Shown in pieces: positions 8,344 through 16,463 of a DNA stretch of 64,000 nucleotides. Origin of the DNA: JABDBE01 sp049585795 (lineage in GTDB: Bacteria > Acidobacteriota > Terriglobia > Terriglobales > Acidobacteriaceae); the NCBI GenBank assembly GCA_049585795.1, contig JBAVAQ010000091.1, positions 1 through 64,000 of the forward strand. The letters run 5' to 3'. The notes under the pieces are model-generated. The model was not told where the DNA came from. It saw only the letters and a program-made list of their open reading frames with translations, and did not search any database. Made by a program: the position numbers and the translations under genes. Numbering within the stretch: the first letter of the stretch is position 1; each line of letters starts with the position of its first letter.

Positions 8344-9591
8344 ATGCGCATTCTGATTGCTGAAGATGATTCCGCACTGGCCAGCTATGTGAAAAAAGGA
8401 CTGGACTCCGAGCATTACGCGGTCGACGTTTCGAACGATGGAGAGCAGGCTCGGGCCATGTCGGGCGAATTCGACTATGACCTGGTGGTGCTCGACCTCA
8501 ACCTGCCGCGGCTGGATGGAGTGGCAATTCTGCGTTATCTGCGGACCCGGAAACCCAGTATGCCGATCCTGGTGCTCACCGGGCGCACCCGAGTGGAAGA
8601 CCGGGTGCAATGTCTCGATCTGGGGGCAGACGATTATTTGGGCAAACCTTTCTCGTTCTCGGAACTGTCGGCACGAATCCGAGCGCTGCTGCGGCGTTGC
8701 CACCTGCCGGCAGAATCGGTGCTGACGGTGGAAGACCTGAAGCTTGACCGGGTGGAGCGCAGAGTAGAGCGAGCCGGACGCCGCATCGATCTTACCAGCA
8801 AGGAATTTGCTTTGCTCGAATACCTGATGCGCAATGCTGGACGGCGGATTACCCGCGCCATGATCATCGAGCATGTGTGGAATTTATCTTTTGATACGTG
8901 CACCAACGTCGTCGATGTGTACGTGAATTACTCAACCGCGCAAGTGGATAAAAAGAAGGTGAACCAGCTTGCGGCCGCGATTCAGGTGGCATTCCAACAA
9001 CTGGGGGCCAATCCAACCGCAGACATGTCGGCAATGGTCCCGGTCGAACAAGCAGTCGCACTCCCCAAGCCTCTTCCTGTTGCAATACCGCCTGGTAATG
9101 ACGAAAGCCGCGACTTGACCGAACTCAGAAAGGAATTGGAGCAAGCGTTGGCGCCGGAAATCGCCCGAGGCGAGGTAGAAGTGCGAGGTGGGCGTGAAGG
9201 GCTAGTGATAAGCTTGCGAGAAGCGGGCTTCTTTGACAGCGGTTCGGCCGGGGTCAAAGTCGGCTCTCAGCAGGCGTTCAGCCGCATGGCCACGCTGCTC
9301 GGAGAGCGCCAATACAACCTTCGCATCGAAGGCCATACCGACAATGTGCGCATTCACAACACCCAATTTACCTCCAATTGGGAGCTCTCCACGGCGCGCG
9401 CGACAGAAATGATTCGCTTGCTGATCACCAAATACGGTTTTGCTCCAGCCAGACTGTCGGCTGGCGGTTACGGAGAATATCACCCTATCGCGAGCAACAG
9501 TACGGAGGCTGGGCGCGCGCTTAATCGTCGCGTGGACGTAGTGGTCGTGGGGAAACACCAGCTCGATGCCGATCCCAATCACGGTCCCTAG
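8344..9591 (+). CDS. Response regulator (OmpR type) fused to MotB/OmpA-like peptidoglycan-binding domain
   Basis: 415 residues. Residues 1-115 are a receiver domain (EDD at 7-9, phospho-acceptor D51, T79, K101). Residues about 125-195 are an OmpR-type winged helix through the recognition helix (NVVDVYVNY). At Y196 (base 8929-8931), where LRRKVD would follow, the sequence becomes STAQVDKKKVNQLAAAIQ, which in MotB-like proteins directly follows the membrane helix. The rest is the MotB periplasmic part ending in an OmpA domain: EGHTDNVRI, NWELSTARA, NRRVDVVV. The wing of the DNA-binding domain and the MotB membrane helix are both missing. No stop or frame change occurs. It could be a real deletion fusion or an assembly chimera. 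Confidence 0.85.
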   Translation: MRILIAEDDSALASYVKKGLDSEHYAVDVSNDGEQARAMSGEFDYDLVVLDLNLPRLDGVAILRYLRTRKPSMPILVLTGRTRVEDRVQCLDLGADDYLGKPFSFSELSARIRALLRRCHLPAESVLTVEDLKLDRVERRVERAGRRIDLTSKEFALLEYLMRNAGRRITRAMIIEHVWNLSFDTCTNVVDVYVNYSTAQVDKKKVNQLAAAIQVAFQQLGANPTADMSAMVPVEQAVALPKPLPVAIPPGNDESRDLTELRKELEQALAPEIARGEVEVRGGREGLVISLREAGFFDSGSAGVKVGSQQAFSRMATLLGERQYNLRIEGHTDNVRIHNTQFTSNWELSTARATEMIRLLITKYGFAPARLSAGGYGEYHPIASNSTEAGRALNRRVDVVVVGKHQLDADPNHGP

Positions 9592-9791
9592 CCCTCATTT
9601 AACAGCGCTCTCGCGACGCACTGCGGAATTCGGACGAACGCGCGCTGCACACCGGGCTGCGTTACCGTTCCGACAACCGACTCTAAGCGCTCAAACGAGC
9701 AATCTCTTGCAAAGATTCTTGCCCAAATACAACACACCGCTTTCATCAATTACGCAGCAGATTTTGATAACCACGAAAGCCTGGCGACTCG

Positions 9792-10259
9792 TCAAACGCT
9801 TGCTTTGGCTGTCTTTTCCTGATCGAGAACGTGCCTTACTTTTCGGGTGAGGGATCGCAGAGAAAATGGCTTCGGCAAATAGAACATTCCATCCTCTTGA
9901 ATTCCGTTTTTGGTGACCACATTTTCCGGATAGCCGGAAATGAAGAGAATCCTTAATTTTGGACAGACAGTCCGCAGGTCGTTCGCAAGGTCGCGACCGT
10001 TCTGTCCCGGCAGAACGACATCCGTCAGCAATAATCGTACTATGGCCTTGTATTCGCCGAAAGCCGAAATCGCTTCGGCGGCGCTTCGGGTTTTTAACAC
10101 CCGATAACCAGCAGACTCCAGAATCTCGCAAGTGACTTCGCGCAGGAAGGTTTCATCTTCCACCAACAAGATAGTTCCATGGCCTTGAGGCATATCGGTG
10201 CCTTCTATCATCGAGACAGAATCAGAGGTTAGTTCCGCGGTTGATTGTGTGTGATTCAA
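9792..10259 (-). CDS. Single-domain response regulator (receiver)
   Basis: 155 residues. After about 28 residues of non-conserved leader, the receiver starts at GTILLVEDETFLREV. Phospho-acceptor Asp is in LLLTDVVLPGQNG, the Ser switch in ILFISGYPE, and the Lys in YLPKPFSLRSL. This pattern (SGYPE, LPKPF) is typical of stand-alone receivers and of receivers at the end of hybrid histidine kinases. No output domain is present, so it probably acts by protein contact or phosphotransfer. No histidine kinase is adjacent. The spacer upstream (10260-10487) holds nothing I can name. Confidence 0.85.
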   Translation of the reverse strand: MNHTQSTAELTSDSVSMIEGTDMPQGHGTILLVEDETFLREVTCEILESAGYRVLKTRSAAEAISAFGEYKAIVRLLLTDVVLPGQNGRDLANDLRTVCPKLRILFISGYPENVVTKNGIQEDGMFYLPKPFSLRSLTRKVRHVLDQEKTAKASV

Positions 10260-10487
10260 ATTCGTGTCCTCCCAGCTGCAAAATCTCTAAGCATCCACAG
10301 TTCCATCGGGAGCCCTCTATGCGCGGAACCACAATGTTGCACATCGCTCTACGAGTTACGGCACGAGAGGAATCAACACGGCCTGGCGGAGCAGTAATGG
10401 ACGCTGACATGAAGGACGGTCTTGGGACGGAACGGCGAATTTATCGGGAAGTGTGTCCTGAAATGGTCGCCCAGCCACGATCGAGGC

Positions 10488-13103
10488 CTATCGAGATCGC
10501 GCTAGCACCGTCTGCTCGGGGTCAAGTATGACCTTTCGTGCGCCCTGCGCCGCGGTGAAATGGAACGGAGTCTCGGGCCCGTCGGCGAACACACGTCCCA
10601 GCAGCACTTCTTTTCCCGCGACTGAGGCATAAAGCGGAACGGAGGTTACTAAATCATCGGGCACATCCTTTTGCAAGATAGTCCCGGTGATGGTGGTTGA
10701 GCCGGGTTTGTCCGAATACTTTACCCCGTGTAACTCAAAGTGTGGGATTGCAGTCCCGTTTATCCATCCTTCGTAGAACCAGTCCAACGATTTGTGATGG
10801 TCATACCACAAGGAACGCGGCAGCTCATTCTCGAAGGCCTGTATTAACTCGCGAGTGGTAATGGGTTTTCCCTGGTAGCGTTCTCTGATGCCGCGCAGCA
10901 CCCGCACGAAAGGCTCATCTGGCTGGCCAGTATTTCCGTCGCGGTGAGATCCCGCGCTAGTCCGCTCGGCGTCGCGCATCATGAAACGCAGCATGTGGAA
11001 TAGCCAGGTGCCACGCCCATAGCTGATTGCCTCGTAGCCGCTGGGGAATAGGGAACAGGATAGCCGGGTGCCCAGGGTCACCGGTCCGTCCTCCAGCAAC
11101 TGCTGGCCGGCTTTGTTTTTCTGCAAAAGATCGTCTCTGTATTTGCCCATGGCAGCGCGAAACTTGGCGGGGTTCTCGGCTTCGAGAACCATCATCGAAC
11201 TGTAATTCGCCAAGGCTTCCACCAGCCACTGATCACGGTAGCCGTTAAACATCACTAGATCACCCCACCACTGGTGAGCGGTCTCATGGGCGATTACTTG
11301 GCTGATCAGCGTCCTATCGACAGGAGTTAAGTGCAGTTGTGATTCTTCTCGGGCCGTCAGGAAAGAAGCACTAGAAAGAAAGATAAGCCCCGGCCAGCCC
11401 TGACTCAGCGCTCCCGGCATTTGCACCACCTTCAAATTGCTATAGGGGAACGGTCCATAGCGTCGCGCGTAGAATTCGATTGCATGGGCGGAAGCGTCTG
11501 CGACGCTTTGCGCATTCCGGGCAGGGGAGGGTTCCAGCGGCACAACAATTGGTGGAGACCGATGAACGCTAGGGGGGGCAATCGGGTTGGGCATCATGCT
11601 TACTATGGGCGGCGCGGGAAATCCGCGTTCCAGAACCGCTGTCGCGTAGGCCTCCACCGTGACATCGCCAGCATGGGCCACCACCCGTTCATATTTTCCC
11701 AGATCGAATCCCGCGATCGGAAGGGGCCGTTCGGATATCCAGCGGCTCACCTGTCCCCCGGTTGATGGAGTCTCTTCTGGGCCCTCGTTGCCTGGGTTGG
11801 ACGAAGGCTTCGCATCGGTCCGCTTTCCGGTCGCTACCAGGGTCCAGCCTTCGGGATAGTGAAATTCCAGATCAAAATTGGACATAGCCAGTCCACGATT
11901 TGGGTACCACGTTCCCCGCGCCCCAACATACAGCAACCCGATTCCCGCCTGAGCTAATACTTCCCCGCCATAGACAAAGCGCAGCTCCACCTTTTGTCCG
12001 GTCCGCAAGGGCTGGGGGAAGACAACCGCGACGAGGTCGTTACCCTGCCGGTCCAATTGAGTTCCTTCGAGGGCGGGATTGTGGATGAACTCGATCGGAT
12101 GTCCGTCCGCCTGAACCTCCTTGATCTGAAGCGCCCGGGATAATTCGAATAAGACTGCCCGCTGACCACCCTCCCGCACTTCCATTTGCAGAAGGGCCTC
12201 GGCATCGATTTGAGTGGGCGGTTTGATGTCGGTGCGAATCTTGTAGCGAGATATCGCGATTGAATCGGGCTTGCTGCCATCGTCGACCGTCGCGTTACCA
12301 GTTACCAAACTCTGATTCGTTTCTGTGGTAGAGAACGACGTCCAGACATCGTAGAAGCTGCCGCCTTCCGCAGTCTTCAACTGACCGACCGAGATCTGCT
12401 CGGGTATGTCATCGTCAAAATAAAGATCAAAGGCTCCCAGTCTCTCCCCTTGCAAGTGGGCGTGCAGAAAGCGGTCGTGATCATTTTCTGGCGTGACCGG
12501 GGTTGCGGTCGCTCCGATGGCAGCGCTGGTGACGGGCAGGAACTTACTAAATGTCATAAATAGGCGAAGTGCGTCCACCTCGGCCAGACTGCGGGCAGTT
12601 TCATTCCACTGCGACAGGAAAGCATCTGCGTCGTCAACGGGAAACAGGGATGGTCGTAACTGGGCAAAGGTATCGTCATTGAAGCGGAAGTAGGCAGTTA
12701 CAAACTGTTCTTCCAAAATAGCCTCGTTGGTGAACAAGGCCATCGACGCCCGCTCGTACCGGTTCGGCGGAGATAACAAGACTTCTCCATCCCCTTCAAA
12801 AAAGGCTCCTGTCACATGACCAGCGACATCCTTGGTGAATGCAATCACGCCGTCGTTGAGGGTGATGTGAATGGCGGCCCGATCGATAGAGACATCGCGC
12901 AAGTGATAGACCCGCGCCTTGTCCAGATCCGTATTGCGTAATTGCAAATAAAGCTTCTCCGCGGAATCGAGCTGCGTGGCTGCCGGCCGGTCGGCGGGTT
13001 TGGGAGCAACCTGGTTGCTAGGCAGCGCCACGGAGGCAGAAACCAAGAACAACCAGGCCAGAGGCACCGTTGCTGTCCGCATTTTTGAGATTACCCTGGT
13101 CAC
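10488..13103 (-). CDS. Secreted M1 family metallopeptidase
   Basis: 871 residues with a signal peptide (TATVPLAWLFLVSASVALP); ATG at 13082 is an alternative start. The zinc site is HETAH (about residue 604) with the third ligand Glu eighteen residues on in WLVEALANY, the M1 arrangement HExxH-x18-E. The N-terminal 450 residues are beta-rich and less conserved. The usual aminopeptidase GAMEN exopeptidase loop is not evident: the region before the zinc site reads QMPGALSQGWPGLIFLS, which corresponds to it loosely. The C-terminal part has the helical region and a final beta segment. Probably a periplasmic aminopeptidase. Divergent from the TPR peptidase gene with 38 bases between starts. Confidence 0.85.
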   Translation of the reverse strand: MTRVISKMRTATVPLAWLFLVSASVALPSNQVAPKPADRPAATQLDSAEKLYLQLRNTDLDKARVYHLRDVSIDRAAIHITLNDGVIAFTKDVAGHVTGAFFEGDGEVLLSPPNRYERASMALFTNEAILEEQFVTAYFRFNDDTFAQLRPSLFPVDDADAFLSQWNETARSLAEVDALRLFMTFSKFLPVTSAAIGATATPVTPENDHDRFLHAHLQGERLGAFDLYFDDDIPEQISVGQLKTAEGGSFYDVWTSFSTTETNQSLVTGNATVDDGSKPDSIAISRYKIRTDIKPPTQIDAEALLQMEVREGGQRAVLFELSRALQIKEVQADGHPIEFIHNPALEGTQLDRQGNDLVAVVFPQPLRTGQKVELRFVYGGEVLAQAGIGLLYVGARGTWYPNRGLAMSNFDLEFHYPEGWTLVATGKRTDAKPSSNPGNEGPEETPSTGGQVSRWISERPLPIAGFDLGKYERVVAHAGDVTVEAYATAVLERGFPAPPIVSMMPNPIAPPSVHRSPPIVVPLEPSPARNAQSVADASAHAIEFYARRYGPFPYSNLKVVQMPGALSQGWPGLIFLSSASFLTAREESQLHLTPVDRTLISQVIAHETAHQWWGDLVMFNGYRDQWLVEALANYSSMMVLEAENPAKFRAAMGKYRDDLLQKNKAGQQLLEDGPVTLGTRLSCSLFPSGYEAISYGRGTWLFHMLRFMMRDAERTSAGSHRDGNTGQPDEPFVRVLRGIRERYQGKPITTRELIQAFENELPRSLWYDHHKSLDWFYEGWINGTAIPHFELHGVKYSDKPGSTTITGTILQKDVPDDLVTSVPLYASVAGKEVLLGRVFADGPETPFHFTAAQGARKVILDPEQTVLARSR

Positions 13104-13141
13104 CTACGCCTGCTGCTTAATAGCTTCTAGAATGCGCCTTA

Positions 13142-14575
13142 GTGCGTACACCTGTCATCTGCTGCTGGTTGTCGGCTTTCCTGCTGACCGTGGCTGTGGC
13201 CTGCGCGTCCGCTGAAGTCATTCATTTGAAGAACGGCCGCACTATCTGGGCTGACCACGTTCGAGACACCGGAAGTCATATCGAATACGATATCGGCGAT
13301 AACACCTACACGATTCCCAAGTCGCTGGTGGATCGCGTCGACGCTGGCGGGACTCCTCCCGAATACGCATCCGCGGACGGAACCACCAAACAAGCGCACG
13401 ATCTGCCAGAGGTTGCCCCAGCCGATAACTATAAAAATGATCCTGCACTCATCGGCAAGATCATTCACGGCGACCGAGTCGATCCGGACGCACTGTCTGC
13501 CCTGGAACAGGCGGGAAACGGCTCTGCCACGGCCGCCGGCTACTTTATCGCGGGCAAACACGAATTTGATCACGGCAACTTCGGCAAAGCGCGAACTTAT
13601 TTCGAGGCTGCCTTGCGTTTCGATTCGCAAAATCCCACGATTTTAAATTATTACGCCGCCCTGTTGGTTAGAACCGGGAATGCCCCCGAGGCGTTGCCTT
13701 ATGCCGAGCGCGCCGTCCGTAATGCGCCAGATTCCCCCGACGCGCTCACGGTTTTGGGTTACGTGCAGTTCGCCGCCGATCGGACTCAGGATGCGATACG
13801 TTCATGGAAGCATTCTCTCGATCTTCGTCCGGATGCGACGGTGCAAAAATACCTGGAGAAGGCACAGCGCGATGCCACCGCCGAGGCGGACTACACGGAG
13901 CACGAAAGCAGTCACTTTATCCTGAAATACGAAGGCAAGCAGACTTCGGAAGCTTTGCGCAGCCAGTTACTCGCAACCCTGGATTCGGAATACGACGATC
14001 TGGTGCGGGAGCTCGGTATCGCTCCCCGTAATAACATTCCAGTTGTGCTGTACACCGAGCAGTCGTTTTTCGATGTCACTCAGGCGCCTTCGTGGACGGG
14101 GGCGGTTTTTGACGGGAAGCTGCGTATCCCGATCAACGGTTTGACCTCGGTCACGCCCGAACTGGCGCGAGTGCTGAAGCACGAACTCGCGCACTCCTTT
14201 ATTAGTCAGCTTTCTGGCGGGCGTTGTCCGCAGTGGCTTAACGAGGGTATTGCCCAGGCGGTCGAACCCAAGCAGATCGCGCATGGCCGGCTGCTGGCTG
14301 ATCTTTTTCAGAATCAACGTGAGATCCCCTTGAACGCCCTGGAAGGCAGCTTTATGCAGTTCTCGAGCGCTCAAGCGACGGTAGCCTATGAAGAGTCCCT
14401 GGCGGCCGTGCAGTACATCAGTGACACTTACGGCATGAGCGATGTGCAAAGGATCCTCGAAAGACTGGGCCAGGGAAGCTCGACCGAGGCGGCTCTACGC
14501 GCCACCATCCACTCCGATTATGGCCAACTGGAAGCAGAAGTCGGCAAATACCTTATAAGCAAGTATGGAAATTAG
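13142..14575 (+). CDS. Exported TPR protein with MA-clan (gluzincin) peptidase domain
   Basis: GTG at 13142 opens a 477-residue product with a signal peptide (CCWLSAFLLTVAVACASA). An SH3-like N-terminal segment (VIHLKNGRTIWADHV) precedes TPR-like helices at about 125-240. The C-terminal domain has HELAHSFI (about 347-354) with a downstream Glu in QWLNEGIAQ, the peptidase MA-like arrangement HExxH...E. Probably a periplasmic metallopeptidase or a protein with a peptidase-derived fold. First of three genes on this strand, before a phosphatase and an FKBP isomerase. Confidence 0.8.
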   Translation: MRTPVICCWLSAFLLTVAVACASAEVIHLKNGRTIWADHVRDTGSHIEYDIGDNTYTIPKSLVDRVDAGGTPPEYASADGTTKQAHDLPEVAPADNYKNDPALIGKIIHGDRVDPDALSALEQAGNGSATAAGYFIAGKHEFDHGNFGKARTYFEAALRFDSQNPTILNYYAALLVRTGNAPEALPYAERAVRNAPDSPDALTVLGYVQFAADRTQDAIRSWKHSLDLRPDATVQKYLEKAQRDATAEADYTEHESSHFILKYEGKQTSEALRSQLLATLDSEYDDLVRELGIAPRNNIPVVLYTEQSFFDVTQAPSWTGAVFDGKLRIPINGLTSVTPELARVLKHELAHSFISQLSGGRCPQWLNEGIAQAVEPKQIAHGRLLADLFQNQREIPLNALEGSFMQFSSAQATVAYEESLAAVQYISDTYGMSDVQRILERLGQGSSTEAALRATIHSDYGQLEAEVGKYLISKYGN

Positions 14576-14732
14576 GCGCTCATGCCTGAAGAGCCCTTGG
14601 GCAGCTTTTCCGAACTGATCCCCATTGGAATCCGCTCCGTTCTTACCCATCCGGCAAGTCAGTGAGCGCTCCGACCGCTTTTTTGATTGGTTTTTCGACC
14701 AATTCTGTGCTAACGTCTCGGCTCGATTTGCC

Positions 14733-15485
14733 ATGCGCGCTCTCTTCCGTTCCGCCGAGTATCCGTCCGCCGCTGCCTACGAGGCGGTCCATTCCGACAG
14801 TTTGGAAGTTCACGGGGCCGACCTTGCCTCGGTTTATTACAGCGAGCGCATCGCCGGCGATTTCTGCGATTTCATTCGCGTAGCCCCCAATCGCGTGCTT
14901 TTTGGACTGCTCGACGTCGCTGGCGGTGTGACGGAGACGCGCCCGATCGTCGCCGCCGCTAAACACACTTTCCGAACTGTGGGCACCGAACTATTTGCCC
15001 GGCGGGATATGAACGAAGCTGATGTGATGATGGAGTTGTGTCTGCAATTGAACCAAGTGATTCTGAAGACGGCCGATGGAGTGCGATCATGTCCAGCCTT
15101 CGCTGGCTCCTACGATGAAAATCTGGGCATCATCTGTTACTTTAACGCGGGCCATACTCCGGGGCTTATTCGGGATCACAAAGGGGTTAGCGAACTCCCA
15201 GCCACTGGCCTGCCTCTGGGACTGTTTTCGCACATGACCTCGGATGCGCCCATGGTCGCCCTCGAGCCTGGCGGCGTCCTTCTTTTGGCGTCTCGTGGAA
15301 TTGTCGAAGGAAAACGGAAAGCTCAAGAGTTTGGATTGGAGCGGGTGAAGGAAGTCCTCGAGCATCCCAGAGAGCCAGGGGCGAAAAGACTCTGTGTAAC
15401 CCTTCTTGACCGGGTGCGGCAGTTTATGGGAGCCACGCCAATCCGGAACGACATGACCGCGGTCGCTCTGGCTCGAAATCCCTGA
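14733..15485 (+). CDS. SpoIIE/PP2C-family Ser phosphatase, partly degenerate
   Basis: ATG at 14733 gives 250 residues; a TTG at 14625 would extend the N-terminus by 36. Conserved elements are VYYSERIAGDFCDFI (family GGDyyD), VLFGLLDVAG (usually GDVsGhG), YFNAGHTPGLI, GLPLGLF, and RNDMTAVAL at the end. The usual TDG with its metal-binding Asp reads ASRG here, and GH after the second Asp is replaced by GG. Two metal ligands (D of GD, D of ND) remain. Activity may therefore be weak or lost. The family controls anti-sigma antagonists or general stress signalling, but no partner gene is adjacent. Confidence 0.75.
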   Translation: MRALFRSAEYPSAAAYEAVHSDSLEVHGADLASVYYSERIAGDFCDFIRVAPNRVLFGLLDVAGGVTETRPIVAAAKHTFRTVGTELFARRDMNEADVMMELCLQLNQVILKTADGVRSCPAFAGSYDENLGIICYFNAGHTPGLIRDHKGVSELPATGLPLGLFSHMTSDAPMVALEPGGVLLLASRGIVEGKRKAQEFGLERVKEVLEHPREPGAKRLCVTLLDRVRQFMGATPIRNDMTAVALARNP

Positions 15486-15569
15486 GAACCCACGATAATT
15501 GGTAGTTTGCCTTGCTTCTACCGGGCGAACGGGTTTGCCCAACCTCGCAGTCGGTGTCACAATGCTTGA

Positions 15570-16349
15570 ATGCAAAAATCCTTTACTACGCTGGCAAGTA
15601 CAACGGTCGCCGTGATCATGCTGCTCGGGAATGTCCTGGCGCAGACTCCACCGGCAACGACTCAACAGACCCCTGCGGCGGCAAGCCAGACTTCTTCCGC
15701 CTTGAAGACGGAAAAAGACAAAGTGAGCTACGCCATCGGGATGAACATCGGAACAACCCTCCATCGGCAATCGGTGGACGTGGACCCGAAGATCCTGCAG
15801 CAGGGTCTGGAAGACGCCATGGCCGGTGGGAAGACCCTCCTTTCGGAAGCTGAAGCCCGCGCCACCCTCAACGAATTCCAGGCCGACATGCGCAAGAAGA
15901 TGCAAGAGAAAATGCAAGCAGAAGGCGAGGCTAACAAGAAGGAAGGAGATGCTTTCCTGCCGGCGAACAAAGCCAAGGAAGGCGTGGTCACCTTGCCCAG
16001 CGGTCTTCAATACAAGATCCTAACCCCCGGGACGGGGCCGAAGCCCACGGCAACCGACTCTGTGATTTGCAATTATCGCGGCACGCTCATCGATGGCAAG
16101 GAATTCGACAGTTCCTACAAGCGCGGCCAGCCGGCGACATTTCCGGTAAGTGGAGTCATCAAGGGTTGGACGGAAGCCCTCCAGCTCATGCCCGTGGGAT
16201 CGAAGTGGCAACTCGTTGTTCCATCTGACCTGGCTTATGGCGAACGCGGTCAAGGGCCCGACATTGCTCCCAACGCAACGCTCATTTTTGAAGTGGAACT
16301 GCTCTCCATCAAGAGTAAGGACGAAGGCCAGAAAAAGGACAGCAAGTAG
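15570..16349 (+). CDS. FKBP-type peptidyl-prolyl isomerase (Mip/FkpA-like), exported
   Basis: 259 residues. A signal peptide (TTVAVIMLLGNVLAQ) is followed by a Pro/Thr/Ala-rich stretch and then the helical FKBP N-terminal dimerisation domain at about 45-130 (KVSYAIGMNIG...). The FKBP catalytic domain covers about 140-250: GLQYKILTPGTGPKP, YRGTLIDGKEFDSSY, VIKGWTEALQLMPVGSKWQLVVP, LAYGERG and LIFEVELLSI. It should catalyse proline isomerisation and chaperone folding in the periplasm. The end is Lys-rich. Confidence 0.92.
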   Translation: MQKSFTTLASTTVAVIMLLGNVLAQTPPATTQQTPAAASQTSSALKTEKDKVSYAIGMNIGTTLHRQSVDVDPKILQQGLEDAMAGGKTLLSEAEARATLNEFQADMRKKMQEKMQAEGEANKKEGDAFLPANKAKEGVVTLPSGLQYKILTPGTGPKPTATDSVICNYRGTLIDGKEFDSSYKRGQPATFPVSGVIKGWTEALQLMPVGSKWQLVVPSDLAYGERGQGPDIAPNATLIFEVELLSIKSKDEGQKKDSK

Positions 16350-16463
16350 CCACACCCCGCGTAAAACCGTCAGCTCCTTTCGCTTTCGAACTTAACGGAA
16401 GGAGCTTGACCTCAGCAGGTCGCGACCCGCAACTGCGCGAGGTGGATTTCTCCCTTCGCCGGT

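Noticed and set aside
14582..14665. Short frame starting MPEEPLGSFSELIPIG between the TPR peptidase and the phosphatase
   Set aside because: 28 codons, no Shine-Dalgarno sequence, wrong frame for the phosphatase.
15087..16010. 307-residue minus-strand open frame across the phosphatase and FKBP genes
   Set aside because: Shadow of two well-supported plus-strand genes; spans their junction and shows no domain.
16372..16406. Hairpin AGCTCCTT/AAGGAGCT between the FKBP and M49 genes
   Set aside because: The loop is 19 bases and there is no T tract, so I do not call it a terminator.
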